This document shows, piece by piece, positions 23,833 through 33,811 of a DNA stretch of 50,788 bases. Origin of the DNA: Eubacteriaceae bacterium (GTDB taxonomy: Bacteria > Bacillota > Clostridia > Eubacteriales > Anaerofustaceae); assembly GCA_009782875.1 (NCBI GenBank), contig WRIE01000018.1, positions 1-50,788 of the forward strand, written 5' to 3'. Each line of letters opens with the position of its first letter. Within the stretch, counting starts at the first letter, position 1. Made by a program: the position numbers and the translations under genes. Below the pieces are notes generated by a model that worked only from the letters and a program-made list of their open reading frames with translations, did no database searches and was not told the DNA's origin.

Positions 23833-24763
23833 GTTTTCCTCCGTTAACTTTTATGGCTAAAGGATACCAAACAAGAAGGGATGCAAGGTCGCTTTAGAAG
23901 CTACATTAACTGCTCCAAACACCTTCCCATCTGGCTATATCGGAAGTTTTGAAAGCCGCCTTGCTGCTTTTCTGAAAAGCAAAACAACGCAATGATATGG
24001 CGGTTGTTTTGCGGCAGTTCCTTGCTGGCAACGCTAGCAAATCCATACACCCAAACTTGTCTTAAATGCTGCTGTGTGCTTGTCGTTTTGCTTTAGTTCC
24101 TCTCCTTGCCAATCCTTTATGCCTAAACCGGCTCATCACGTTTGGTTTTCACTTAATAGCCGGAATGTCTGCTAGTTCCACTTGATCGGACAGAAACCAT
24201 TTGTCTGCAACTTGGATGGCTGTTTCACCTAGGATTTTTCCATCAAACTCAAGCTGCGTTTTATGTGTTTTCGGCTTTCCAAACATTTTTAGCCTTAGCT
24301 TGACACTTGCGCATATGTCTTGCAAATATCTGCAAGATGGAACTGGAGAACGATTTTCAGGCTAATTTAGACAAAATTGCCCATGCCAATATTATAACGT
24401 ATCTACTGTTAGAATAATATAAAAGCGCCTTTTATCTATTCGGGTTTTATGGCGCTTTGATTTCCAATCCAAGGCTTCATGGCATCCCAGAACCACGTCT
24501 ATGTTTTTTTGGGGCTACTGTGGGTTATGCAGCAAAATCATTGCCCACATTTATACCGAAATTTCCAACACAAGCAGGCTGCCAATCTAAAAACACTTTA
24601 GAAATATAGATTAATAACGGATTTGTACCCACTCGCATGGAATTAATATTATGATAACTATATTTTGGCAACAATATAATAGCTTAATAACTAGCAAGCC
24701 CTTAAAATAAAGGAAACTAACCCATAAGACCCCCATCTTTATCTAACATTGAAAGGAGAATCT
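23833..24763. other. Long stretch with only small or decayed frames
   Basis: Contains the possible small gene at 24149-24286, a minus-strand coding-like trace near 24020-24125 (D-W-Q-G-E-E-L-K-Q-N-D-K-H-T-A-A), a hairpin AAAGCGCC / GGCGCTTT at 24422-24458 that would terminate minus-strand transcription, and nothing else I can support. Confidence 0.4.
24149..24286 (-). CDS. Possible small protein or gene remnant
   Basis: 45 residues from an ATG at 24286, with the composition of a real protein (Q-L-E-F-D-G-K-I-L-G-E-T-A-I-Q-V-A-D-K-W-F). The frame is open for about 25 more codons upstream without an ATG, and the ribosome binding site is poor. It looks like the C-terminus of a larger lost gene. 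No family recognised. Confidence 0.3.
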   Translation of the reverse strand: MFGKPKTHKTQLEFDGKILGETAIQVADKWFLSDQVELADIPAIK

Positions 24764-25423
24764 ATGGACACAACAACTTTATACAAATTCTCATCTGGTT
24801 TGTACATTATCGGATCCAAGGACAAAGGACGCGATGTTGGGTGTGTGGTAAACACAGTCACCCAAGCCACAGCCACACCAATCACCCTTATCACCATAAT
24901 CAATAAAGACAATTATACCAACGAGTGCATTAAAAAAACTGGCCAGTTTTCAGTGTCAATCCTTTCCGAAAGCGCATCGCCGGAATTATTCGGCACATTC
25001 GGTTTTCGCTCAAGCAGGGATTTCGACAAATTTGAAACAGTAAAATCGAGCCACACCCCCTCTGGAATGCCCTACTTGGAAGAATCCTGTGTAGGATACC
25101 TTCAATGCAAAGTCATCGATTCGATTGAGGATTTTACACATACGATTTTTATAGCCGAAGTTGAGGAGGCTGCAAATCTGTCAAGCGATCCGCCGATCAC
25201 GTATGAGTACTACCACAGAGTTGTCAAGCTCAAAGCTCCCAAGAATGCGTCGACATATGTTGGGGAGGCTGCCGATGAAGCGGCTTGGAAAGCTGCCTAC
25301 AAGTGCAAAATTTGCGGCTATGTATATGATGGGGCTCCTGGGGAGTTTGAAGCCTTGCCTGATAGCTGGAAATGCCCTGTGTGCAGCATGGAAAAGAGCA
25401 TGTTTGAATTGAAGCAAGAATAA
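24764..25423 (+). CDS. Flavin reductase-rubredoxin fusion (high-molecular-weight rubredoxin type)
   Basis: 219 residues. Residues 1-165 form a flavin reductase-like FMN-binding barrel. The last 50 residues are a rubredoxin: C-K-I-C-G-Y-V-Y-D and, 30 residues on, C-P-V-C, the four iron ligands. This matches the Hrb protein of acetogens, which passes electrons from NAD(P)H to flavodiiron proteins for O2 or NO removal. The ATG at 24764 follows AAAGGAGA; an upstream TTG at 24749 overlaps that site and is not used. No flavodiiron gene lies next to it. Points to an anaerobe coping with oxygen. Confidence 0.92.
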   Translation: MDTTTLYKFSSGLYIIGSKDKGRDVGCVVNTVTQATATPITLITIINKDNYTNECIKKTGQFSVSILSESASPELFGTFGFRSSRDFDKFETVKSSHTPSGMPYLEESCVGYLQCKVIDSIEDFTHTIFIAEVEEAANLSSDPPITYEYYHRVVKLKAPKNASTYVGEAADEAAWKAAYKCKICGYVYDGAPGEFEALPDSWKCPVCSMEKSMFELKQE

Positions 25424-25465
25424 AACATCATTTTCAACTGCTTTTCCCAATGAAAACAGAAAAAT

Positions 25466-25501
25466 GCTGCCGCACCCCATTTGATGGTTGCGGCAGCGTT
25501 A
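25466..25501 (+). terminator. Terminator of the flavin reductase-rubredoxin gene
   Basis: GCTGCCGCA pairs with TGCGGCAGC around a loop of about 14 bases, followed by GTTATT. Confidence 0.55.
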
Positions 25502-25558
25502 TTCCATTTATACAAAGCGAATTGGTAAAAACTCTCTCTCTTTTGGGATTGTAGAATG

Positions 25559-25990
25559 TTATTCTACAACAGTAAATGTTGTGGTTGCTAAAAGTGTGTC
25601 GAATTCTTTTGCTGTTGTTCCATACAATTGGATCTCATAGTTTCCAACCGCATTTGGCACCTCAAAGTTGAAATTGGTGTCATTGACCAGTAATTCGCTG
25701 ACTACACTCGCTTGCTTTCTACTTACGGCATCAATCGCTACAACAACCAATTTGCACCTTGGACCAGGACCGATCACAGGCCTGCCGCTGCCTACATAAT
25801 AATAGAGGTTGCCTCCGACATATCTGGTTGCTAGTTCTTTCCCGTCTAAAAAGTTTAAAAATCTATTATTTCCTAGGGATATAACATCTGGCACAACGAT
25901 AACGAAGTGGTCGGATTTAGCCATTGCCGGTATGGCTGCCCCTATTAGCATACAAACTGCCAATGATACTGCGATGATTCTTTTTTTCAT
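25559..25990 (-). CDS. Secreted protein of unknown function
   Basis: 143 residues with a clear signal peptide (M-K-K-R-I-I, hydrophobic core, A-M-A-K cleavage at about 24). The mature 119 residues are rich in Val, Asn and Tyr and probably all beta. The last 50 residues (F-N-F-E-V-P-N-A-V-G-N-Y-E-I-Q-L-Y-G-T) look like an immunoglobulin-like sandwich. ATG 25990 follows AGGAGATTT. A long T-rich leader (plus-strand view) precedes it. No family recognised. Confidence 0.65.
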   Translation of the reverse strand: MKKRIIAVSLAVCMLIGAAIPAMAKSDHFVIVVPDVISLGNNRFLNFLDGKELATRYVGGNLYYYVGSGRPVIGPGPRCKLVVVAIDAVSRKQASVVSELLVNDTNFNFEVPNAVGNYEIQLYGTTAKEFDTLLATTTFTVVE

Positions 25991-26591
25991 TTTTTAAATC
26001 TCCTGTGTTTTGTTTCTCTTTTTTTTTGTTTTTCTTTCATTTTTTTTGATCTGTTTGGGATCTGTGGTTTTCGGTTTTCGGGTTTTCGTTTTGTGTCTAG
26101 CTCCAAGATCTAGCTGCAGTATGCCATGCCCCATGGCGCCATTCAATCAACACGTTGATAGGGCATGGCCGGCACACTTATAGGGATACAAAGAAAAAAA
26201 ACGTATTTAAAGCCAAATTTTATATAGATAAGGTGGATTTTTTTTTATTGATTTGATAGCTCGCTTGGGAAAAGCTTTGTTTTTTTCACCATTGGATTTG
26301 GCGTTATGGGAAGGATTTTTTTAGATCTTCATAAAACCCTACGAATATAGGCATTAATACAACTGCAGAATTATTGGCATTAAATGCTGCCAGCATAAAA
26401 AAAGCTGCAAAAACATGCGTGCAAAGACTTTTTCGTATGCAAAAATGATATTAAACCTCAAAAGCTTATTTCCAAGATTATGGATATTTTCAATAATTGT
26501 TTATTTAATTGCATGATATACATATATATTGTAAAATCTATAGCGAAGATATTATTTGGTAACGAAAGAAAATAAATGTTGGAGGTACAAA
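25991..26591. other. 600-base intergenic region with low-complexity tracts and a nested palindrome
   Basis: Poly-T and GGTTTTC-like repeats occupy 26000-26095. A nested palindrome spans 26123-26169: GCCATGCCC / GGGCATGGC enclosing ATCAAC-AC-GTTGAT. It would be in the 5' leader of the minus-strand secreted protein. The rest is AT-rich, with no gene. Confidence 0.45.
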
Positions 26592-28010
26592 ATGAGTAGC
26601 CACTCAAGTGAAGCTCCCAAATCAGAGGTGCACATTACCAAAACTCTGGTAGTAGCAGCTGTGGCAGCAGCAATATCCTTTATCCCGCCACCCGAGGGAT
26701 TGACCGTTGTCTCAATGCGTTTCATAGCGTGTTTTTTCTTTATGGTCGCCTCAATGCTGGCAAATGCGCTGCCCATGTGGGCTGCAGCCAACATGGCTGG
26801 CATCGCAATGGTATTATTCAAAATATTGCCCTTCACTACAGTTTACTCTGCCTGGTCAAGCAGCACAATTTGGATGGTGCTTGGTGTTATGACCCTCGCT
26901 ACGATCCTTGGGGACACAGGGCTGATGCGGCGCATAGCTTTTGTGATCCTAAGCTGGTTTCCGCCGAATTTCGCAGGCACTGCAATCGCAATAACTATCG
27001 CGTCCCTGGTTCTCGGTCCCATAGTGCCCAGCTCCTCAGCCAAGATGGCGATTCTCACGCCTTTTGCAGGAACTCTCGGCAAAGAGATCGGGTTGAAGCC
27101 CAATAGCAAGTCTATCGTTGGATTGTGGTTCCTCGTCAATATTAATGTAATGATTATCGCGGTCGCATTTTTGACCGGATCCAACATCACATTTATGCTG
27201 CTTGGCATGCTTCCCGCAGAAACCTCAGTTGGGCTAAGATCATGGATGGGCTGGTTCTCCAACACGTGGATTTGGCTGGTCATAATGGTTGCAGGATCCG
27301 TATTGTACACGTTGTTTTTTATGAAGCCGAAAGAACAAGCCACCATGAGCAAAGATGTGGTAAAAAAAATGCTTGAGGATCTAGGGCCAATGAGCCGCAA
27401 TGAGAAAATTAGCGCATTCGTCCTCACGTTCTGTGTCTTGTTGTGGCTTACTTCGGATATCCACAAGATAGACAATGGAGTTGTCACATGGTTGGGGATT
27501 TTCATCCTAGTCATGTTTGGGCTAATGACCACTGCAGATACGTACTCGAAGCTGCCATTTGGCATGATCTTTATGTTTGCGCCTATGATGGGGCTTATAG
27601 AAGGGCTCACGCCTCTTGGAATCACCGGCTTTATCGCAGCGACTTTAGGCCCGGTATTGACAGCTTTGATTCCAAACGGTTTTGTATTTGTTATAGTGGT
27701 AGTTTTGGTCACATTTGCTTTAAGGATGTTTGTTGACCAAATATCTATTTTAGCTGTGGCAGCAAGTGTTTTTATTCCGATAGCAATGGCGATGGGCATC
27801 AATCCATGGGTGGCGATGTTTGCAATGTGGTCAAGCAGCTACATTTGGATAATGCCACATAACAATTTCCTGGTTATCCAAATGTCAGGGCTTATGGGCA
27901 ATGTTTTTGAGTTCAAAGATGCCCAGCCTTTGACTTGGATATATATGGGCCTTACTTTGATCGGAAACATCGCCAGCGTCCCGTTATGGATGGCTGCAGG
28001 CATGCTATAA
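26592..28010 (+). CDS. SLC13/DASS family anion permease (dicarboxylate or sulfate type)
   Basis: 472 residues with about 12 hydrophobic helices. The two repeats each carry a Ser-rich hairpin: G-P-I-V-P-S-S-S-A-K and M-W-S-S-S-Y-I-W-I-M-P-H-N-N, in the positions of the SNT motifs that bind Na+ and substrate in VcINDY-like transporters. The motifs deviate from SNT, so substrate and coupling ion are uncertain. The start at 26592 is set by TGGAGGTAC; an in-frame GTG at 26556 lacks one. Single gene. Confidence 0.8.
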   Translation: MSSHSSEAPKSEVHITKTLVVAAVAAAISFIPPPEGLTVVSMRFIACFFFMVASMLANALPMWAAANMAGIAMVLFKILPFTTVYSAWSSSTIWMVLGVMTLATILGDTGLMRRIAFVILSWFPPNFAGTAIAITIASLVLGPIVPSSSAKMAILTPFAGTLGKEIGLKPNSKSIVGLWFLVNINVMIIAVAFLTGSNITFMLLGMLPAETSVGLRSWMGWFSNTWIWLVIMVAGSVLYTLFFMKPKEQATMSKDVVKKMLEDLGPMSRNEKISAFVLTFCVLLWLTSDIHKIDNGVVTWLGIFILVMFGLMTTADTYSKLPFGMIFMFAPMMGLIEGLTPLGITGFIAATLGPVLTALIPNGFVFVIVVVLVTFALRMFVDQISILAVAASVFIPIAMAMGINPWVAMFAMWSSSYIWIMPHNNFLVIQMSGLMGNVFEFKDAQPLTWIYMGLTLIGNIASVPLWMAAGML

Positions 28011-28021
28011 GCTTTAATGGA

Positions 28022-28060
28022 AATGCTGGGATCTGTGTTTAAATAGATCCCGGCTTTTTT
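28022..28060 (+). terminator. Terminator of the anion permease gene
   Basis: GCTGGGATCT pairs with AGATCCCGGC (one G-T pair) around GTGTTTAAAT, then T6. Confidence 0.8.
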
Positions 28061-28205
28061 CGCTTTCAGCGCAATTTCTTTATTGCAGTTTTTTGATTCT
28101 TGCCACATCTGGAATCAATGGCGAATTACATAAAGGAAACCAGCCTGTAATCCACGGATATGCCAGTTCAAACAGAAAAAAAAATAGGAATGAGGGAGTA
28201 TACCA

Positions 28206-28868
28206 ATGTTTACAGGCTTTACACAAAAAACCATCGACTTTATGTGGAATATCCGCTTGAACAACAACAAGCTGTGGTTTGATGCGCACAAAGATGAATT
28301 CAAGAGTGATTTCCAAGACCCGATGAAAGAGCTTGGGCAGGAGGTTTTCGCCCAAATCAGCGCTGGCTATCCCGAGCGGGAGTTTATCCACAAACTGTCG
28401 CGAATTTACAAGGACGCACGGCGAGTGCGCGATGGCAATTTCTATCGGGACAACCTGTGGTTTTCGGTGGAAAAACCCTCCAGCAAGAACCAGGAGAGCA
28501 ACGGCGTTTTGACCTTCTGGTTCGACTTGAACCCTGAAGGCTGGAACTACGGGCTTGGGTATTACGCTGCCAAAGCCGCGACAATGGAGAAATTGCGAGC
28601 ACGGATTGACAGCAATCCGAAAGAATTTGAGCTTTTAATCGACTTGCTTGACAGCCAAGACGAATTCAAACTTGATGGCGAGGAATACGTCCGAGTAAAG
28701 CAAGCGCCGACTCCCAAAACGCAGGAATGGTACAATAAAAAGTCGTTCTCGTTGATCCATTATGGAAAAATTAGCGATGAGCTGTTCTCTGCTGATTTTG
28801 CCAACCGCCTTGTGGGCGGGTATAAATTTCTTATGCCATTTTATGATTATTTTGAGCAATCAAAGTAG
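28206..28868 (+). CDS. DUF2461 family protein
   Basis: 220 residues with the family signature: F-x-G-F-T-x-x-T-I-D-F at the start, N-N-N-K-x-W-F-x-x-H-K (20-29), then R-D-x-R-F-like R-V-R-D-G-N-F-Y. The family (TIGR02453) has no established biochemical role. ATG 28206 follows GGAGTAT. Single gene, no obvious partner. Confidence 0.88.
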   Translation: MFTGFTQKTIDFMWNIRLNNNKLWFDAHKDEFKSDFQDPMKELGQEVFAQISAGYPEREFIHKLSRIYKDARRVRDGNFYRDNLWFSVEKPSSKNQESNGVLTFWFDLNPEGWNYGLGYYAAKAATMEKLRARIDSNPKEFELLIDLLDSQDEFKLDGEEYVRVKQAPTPKTQEWYNKKSFSLIHYGKISDELFSADFANRLVGGYKFLMPFYDYFEQSK

Positions 28869-29087
28869 AGGGATAGCAAATGATTCAAAAAATTCGATGA
28901 TTTTTGCCAACTCCTGTTTTGGGGGCATTCGGACATGTCCACCCGAGACATGAGACTACAGCAAGGCTGACGCATTTGCAGCAATTCATGAATAGGTATA
29001 GAAGCTGAATCCAAACAATGACGAAAAAGACTTCATAAGATCCCATACGCCCGATACGCATTAGCATTAAATAGAAATCTGCAAAAA

Positions 29088-29468
29088 ATGGGGCAAGTGA
29101 ACATGACCGTAAGAATAGTTGAAACACCCGGCGGCAAAATAGCGCTCATAAACAGCGACACGCCACTCATCACTGACGGGCAATCGGCATTGGACTTTGC
29201 CGTCAATATAGGTTACGAATATGACTGCCACAGCATTATCGTGAACAAGGCGGCGATCACAGAGGATTTTTTCAAACTCTCGACAGGCATCGCAGGCGAA
29301 GTAGCGCAGAAATTCGTCAACTACAGATATCGGCTTGCCATCATAGGTGATTTTTCCGTGTATACAAGCAAACCGCTCCTCGATTATATTTACGAATGCA
29401 ACAAAGGCAGGCATTTGTATTTTGTCGATGACGAGGCTGCAGCGATTAAGAAACTTGGAGATGGATAA
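29088..29468 (+). CDS. DUF4180 family protein
   Basis: 126 residues, or 121 from ATG 29103 (M-T-V-R-I-V-E), which is the more typical N-terminus; neither start has a strong ribosome binding site. The pattern I-x-T-x-Q-S-A-L-D-F, then a beta strand A-I-I-G-D-F-S and the end F-V-D-D-E-A-A-A-I-K-K-L, fits DUF4180, thought to adopt an alpha/beta fold. Function unknown. Confidence 0.75.
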   Translation: MGQVNMTVRIVETPGGKIALINSDTPLITDGQSALDFAVNIGYEYDCHSIIVNKAAITEDFFKLSTGIAGEVAQKFVNYRYRLAIIGDFSVYTSKPLLDYIYECNKGRHLYFVDDEAAAIKKLGDG

Positions 29469-29963
29469 CCATGCCTGGTTCAACCTGCCGGGAAATGCTA
29501 TATATATGCTTCGTTTCCTTAATGGGCCTTTGAAAACAATTCGGAAAGGTTAAACGCTTGACAGCAAACCGTATGAAGACTATATCGTTAACATAGGTGT
29601 TAAGAACCTAGCTGGCTCGATTTGCTACATCATTGGAACCAACAAAGGTATTAGAGCGAAAAGCGGCAAATCTCCTTAAAAAGGCTTTTGCAACTGCCCA
29701 GGGAAATCGGCAAAAAGTGGACTATGCCCATACGCAACTGGGGCATGATTATTGGGCAACTGACGATATTTTAAATCCCCCTATTGATATTAGCAACGAA
29801 TCTCTATTCATCTCTTGTGTCCATGTTAATTATCATTGTATCATTTAAAGCACTATACATATCTGTATTTTGTAATGCTATTTATAGCAAATATAAATAC
29901 ACTCCCATGTTTATATGCCAAAAAAACATGGCAACATCCAAAACAAGAATTTCAGGTGGTTGC
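29469..29963. other. Stretch with decayed coding traces
   Basis: Short frames such as 29560-29680 (P-Y-E-D-Y-I-V-N-I-G-V-K-N-L) look like the debris of a gene, but I cannot place them. No promoter or riboswitch precedes thiN that I can see. Confidence 0.4.
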
Positions 29964-30644
29964 ATGAAAGCAAAACCAGTTTGTTTTATATTTGGAGCTG
30001 GCTCGCCTCCATCACAGCCGCCAAGTATAGCCGCAAATGACTTAGTCATTGCGGCTGACGGCGGATATACCTATCTCCAGAACGAGGGGATTAGAGTTGA
30101 CGCACTGATTGGCGACTTCGATTCGCTTGGCAATATGCCTAAACATGAAAATACTAACTTGGTTGTGCAGCGGCTAGAAATGGAGAAAGACCAAACGGAT
30201 ATGTTCGCCGCTTTGCAATACGGTTTGGAGCGCGGGTATTCCAGTTTTCATCTATTTGGCGGGACTGGCGGGCGATTTGACCACACCTTTGCGAATATCC
30301 AGTGCCTGGCTTATTTAGTCAATCACGGAGCGCGAGGCTATTTGTATGAAGGTTGTTTTGTCATTACGGCAGTGGCAGGAGAACTCTGGCTCTCAAAACA
30401 AAAAGACGGGATACTTTCAGTCTTTGCATTGGGGAATGCCACCGAAGGAGTCACTCTTCGCGGATTGAAATATGAGTTGGAAGATGCCCGGCTGTCTGGT
30501 GATTTTCCCTTGGGCGTGAGCAATGAATTTATCGGCCAGACTGCTTATATCAAGGCAGAGCGCGGCATTTTGCTTGTAGTTTATCCCACGGGAACAAAGG
30601 AACTTGAAGAGGCTCCGATTTCAAAGCGACAACTCCCCAGCTAA
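29964..30644 (+). CDS. thiN: Thiamine pyrophosphokinase
   Basis: 226 residues. Motifs: A-A-D-G-G-Y-T-Y-L, L-I-G-D-F-D-S-L, E-K-D-Q-T-D-M, and G-G-T-G-G-R-F-D-H-T-F-A-N, the ATP- and thiamine-binding blocks of ThiN/TPK. It makes thiamine diphosphate from thiamine and ATP. The ATG at 29964 (after TCAGGTGG) is chosen over upstream starts, which would add a hydrophobic segment foreign to the family. Usually next to rpe/rsgA in clostridia; here it stands alone beside transporter debris. No TPP riboswitch. Confidence 0.93.
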   Translation: MKAKPVCFIFGAGSPPSQPPSIAANDLVIAADGGYTYLQNEGIRVDALIGDFDSLGNMPKHENTNLVVQRLEMEKDQTDMFAALQYGLERGYSSFHLFGGTGGRFDHTFANIQCLAYLVNHGARGYLYEGCFVITAVAGELWLSKQKDGILSVFALGNATEGVTLRGLKYELEDARLSGDFPLGVSNEFIGQTAYIKAERGILLVVYPTGTKELEEAPISKRQLPS

Positions 30645-30813
30645 ACGACGCAGCAAGAATGGACCGATGGCTACTATCGAGACGTGCTTAAAGCTGACTT
30701 TTGGCATGATCTTACCAGCTTCGAACCGTATGCTAACCCGGTCAATGGCTTTGACAACACCGGCTGCTACTCTGAACGGCGTTCTCCGCCACGATGTCCT
30801 GGCTGCTTATCAC
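30640..30813 (-). pseudogene. Oligopeptide ABC transporter ATPase (OppD/DppD), amino-terminal remnant
   Basis: Directly after the permease stop a GTG at 30813 opens I-S-S-Q-D-I-V-A-E-N, and a shifted frame continues V-A-A-G-V-V-K-A-I-D-R-V-S-I-R-F-E-A-G-K, the start of an OppD-like ATPase just before its Walker A. The Walker A is absent. The fragment keeps the gene order C-D of the original operon. Confidence 0.45.
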
Positions 30814-31104
30814 TTATTCACGCACCTCCTGGCTTTTTACGTCAAAGCGATCACGCAGCGCACCACCCAGCATATTGACGGCAAACACCAGCATAAACAG
30901 GCTAAGACCTTGAACAATAATAAGATGCGGCGCTGCGCGGTAATGCATCCGGGCATCGTTTATCATGACACTCCAGCCAGGCGTTGGAGGCTGTACGCCA
31001 AGACCCAGAAAACTGATAGCGGCAATTGAAAGCACACTGCGCCCCACACGGGTTGTAAATAGAACCAATGTGCTGTTGAGCATGCGGGTAACGATTGACA
31101 ACAT
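30814..31104 (-). pseudogene. Oligopeptide/nickel ABC permease (OppC/DppC), carboxy-terminal remnant
   Basis: About 90 residues with the family hallmark A-A-I-S-F-L-G-L-G-V-Q-P-P-T-P-G-W, then L-G-G-A-L-R-D-R-F-D at the C-terminus. The first two thirds are missing. The fragment starts within a few bases of an oppositely oriented OppB fragment, indicating a rearrangement breakpoint near 31105. Confidence 0.8.
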
Positions 31105-31400
31105 ACTCAGTGGCTTTGGCTTGTATTTTCGGGTTTTTTAATGGGAACCATCAGCGCCGCTTATCATGGCAAGCTCCGAGATCGCTATATCAAAGGGATT
31201 GTTGACTCCCTGCTATCCTTCCCGGATTTTTGGCTGGCTCTGCTGCTTATACTTGTGCTGGCGGAGATACTTGGCTGGCTGCCCACAAGCGGAGTGGGCG
31301 GGCTAAAATATATGCTAATGCCAGCGATCACACTGTCCAGCGCTAATACCCAATCAGGCAAAGGCAGGGCAAACTCCAATATAGGCTTATTTAGGTCTAT
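31105..31400 (+). pseudogene. Oligopeptide ABC permease (OppB/DppB), internal remnant
   Basis: Plus-strand frame with G-T-I-S-A-A-Y-H-G-K-L-R-D-R, S-F-P-D-F-W-L-A-L-L-L-I and L-G-W-L-P-T-S-G, characteristic of OppB/DppB permeases. Both ends of the gene are missing. Orientation is opposite to the OppC and OppD fragments, so the locus was inverted as well as deleted. Confidence 0.75.
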
Positions 31401-31692
31401 ATTTTTAACACATATAACTAGTGATTGCAAGAATAAAACGCTATTTTATAGCGCTTTATTAAATATTTCAAGATGTTATGGGGTAATTCCCAGGACGTTT
31501 GGGGTAAATGCCATTGTGGTTCTCTCACCTGCGCCCTAAATGCTGACGCATTTATATTCATATTCTTTCAATTCAACCTCTCCTTCACTGATACACAAAA
31601 CCTCCTGGGCACCGCTCTAATCGCTTTCAGCACAGATAAGAACAGAGGTAGCCAGCTTGTCAAGACACAGAATCTTTTCACTAGTTTTGTGT
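31401..31692. other. Gene-free AT-rich stretch
   Basis: An inverted repeat AGACACA / TGTGTCT lies near 31660-31692. No supported gene. Confidence 0.35.
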
Positions 31693-32040
31693 CTAGATCC
31701 GTTGATGTTGCTTTAATGGGGTTATTTGCGTATATCTGCCATCGGAATGCAGCGGGGTCATGATTAAAATAAATGTGCCTGAATCAATTTCGGAATAAGA
31801 GCTTCCCGTTTCTTTATACCTCACTACATAGTAATATTCGGTAGACCCAGTCTGGGCATCATCATATAGAAACGGCAATTTGACGAAAGGATCGTTATCT
31901 ATGAGTGATTCTGCTTTTTCGTTAGCTGTGCCAACAATACTGCATGCTTTTACTTGAGTTGTTACTGAAAACTCATACTCTGTGTTTACATTCAGCCCTG
32001 TAATCGTTGTATTGGATTCGTGTTTTTGCAGAATTGCATG
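31693..32040 (-). pseudogene. Fibronectin type III-like domain fragment
   Basis: The minus-strand frame contains T-T-I-T-G-L-N-V-N-T-E-Y-E-F-S-V, a typical FnIII strand pair, and a second half with E-Y-Y-Y-V-V-R-Y-K. The open frame continues upstream to 32223, but that part overlaps the AAA-ATPase pseudogene and reads as noise. Probably the tail of a lost surface protein. Confidence 0.4.
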
Positions 32041-32201
32041 AAATGGAGCAGCTATTGGAAATACTACGAATAAAGCAACCCGGACTCCCAGTACTGATTT
32101 GTAGTTTACAGAGAAAAATGGAGCACAAGGACTTGGCTGCTCCTTTGAGAGACTTGATCGAAAATCTATATCTTGTATGCTTTCTCTGGCATGCAGGGGA
32201 T

Positions 32202-33811
32202 CTACCAATCGAGTTGGCTCCATTTCTCAATAAAGCATTCGTGCTCCTTGCTTGCCTTGTCATAGTTTATCCCTACAAGCAAGACTTCCCTGAACCCCTT
32301 CAAGGAATCCATGTATCTCTTCTCTTTAATCTGCGCGATCGCCCCACTTGCGCTCTTGTCCCACTTGAGCTCAACAACCAGAGCAGGCTTCTGCTCCCTG
32401 CCCCACTTTGGCTTCATGACAAGGTCGGCATACCCATTTCCAGAAGGAAGCTCCCGGTATATCTCGTAATGCTCCCTTGCTGTGTATAGCGCCAGCCCAA
32501 TAACATAGCTCAAAGCGTTTTCATCATTGTATTGCAGCAAAGAAACCTCTTGGTGGCCTCTTTGCACACCTTGGGCCACTGCTCCGGCGTCAAGCCTCCA
32601 AACGCTTTAAAGAAGATTCCTCGATTCGCTAACAGCGCCAACCACCTCCGACCATTCCAAGTCCGTTGTGGAATCAAGGAAAACGCCACTGACTTCCTTG
32701 TTGGGGATAGACGCAACACCTAGCGGCAAATCGTAGCTAAGATAGCCCAAATGGACCAGCAAGGTCAATACTTCATCCCGCCTTTTGAAATTCGACATGT
32801 CATTTGCGAACATGCTTGGGTTTATAGGGATGCTGCCGCCAGCCAGCATTGCGACTATAGCCTCCCTCAAGCCGCCAAAATCCATTTGTATATAATCCTT
32901 GAGCGCCTCATATGTTTCTGTCTGGTTCCAGTATGAGTTAAACCTCCCGGTCAGTATCGACTCGACCACAGATCTTGGGCTAAAGATTGAAATCTCCACC
33001 TCTTGCCAGTCCTGGCCAATCCTGCTTCTATATTTCATGCGGTATCCGTCATACCAGGAGCGCATTTCTTCCATGTCTACATTATGGCTGGCGCACAACG
33101 ACTCTACCTCCTCTCCAGTAAAGCCAAAGAATGGCGCAAATTCCCTTGGCTCAAGCATTGAGTACTCTGAAAACATGTTTAGAGCGCTGTGGGTCCCGTA
33201 TTTTTTTATCGGCAGAATCCCAGTCATGTACGCCAATGCTACATACCCTTGGTCTTTCAGCCACATACGAAGAAAATCGAGATAAGCTTTCTGTGACACA
33301 TAGTCTTCTTTGTACTCCCTGAATATACAATCCCACTCATCAATCAAAATCACAAAAGGCCGTCTCGAAAAGTTATATGCGTCTTTCATTGTTTGAGTCA
33401 ATTTAGACTTGTTTTTGAATACAATCCCTGGAAACTCTTCAACGAACTCAACAAGCAATGTTTCGCGTATTGAAACAAGCATTTCATACACATTGGGGCT
33501 CTCGCTTAAAAATTCCTGCATATTGATAAAAATACAATTATATTTATTCAAATGCTCTGGGAAGCTTTCATAGTTTTGGATCTTCAAACTATCAAACAAT
33601 GCCCCAGTTTCTTCGCCACACCCGTAATATGCATTGAGCATTTCAATTGCCATAGTCTTGCCAAACCTTCTGGGCGGCTGAGGCAGGCATAACATTGCTG
33701 GGTGTTGATGATTTTGTTTGTATGTGCTATCAATTCGCTTTTATCGACATAAATCTGGCTGTTCAAGCTCCTTATGAACCTGCCGCTGCCTGTATTGAGC
33801 AAGTCACCCAT
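32202..33811 (-). pseudogene. AAA-ATPase with PD-(D/E)XK nuclease-like domain (DUF1703 type), two frameshifts
   Basis: Begins at ATG 33811 (GGGAGG upstream) with S-L-N-S-Q-I-Y-V-D-K-S. A shift near 33690 splits the Walker A region (S-R-P then R-R-F-G-K-T-M). The main frame to 32607 has I-L-I-D-E-W-D (Walker B) and the rest of the AAA domain. A second shift near 32620 leads to the C-terminal nuclease-like domain (G-Y-A-D-L-V, V-V-E-L-K-W, the D...ExK core) ending at 32202. Family members are numerous in gut anaerobes, often in multiple copies, with unclear role. Otherwise full length, about 530 residues. Confidence 0.85.

Noticed and set aside
29784-29963. Amino-terminal extension of thiN with a hydrophobic segment
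   Set aside because: The family begins at the MKAKP start; the upstream part has no ribosome binding site and differs from known members.
29840-29963. TPP riboswitch before thiN
   Set aside because: The conserved CUGAGA and ACYUGA elements of the THI box are not present.
32041-32223. Extended FnIII-like protein starting at 32223
   Set aside because: This part overlaps the end of the AAA-ATPase gene and has no domain character; only the downstream part resembles FnIII.
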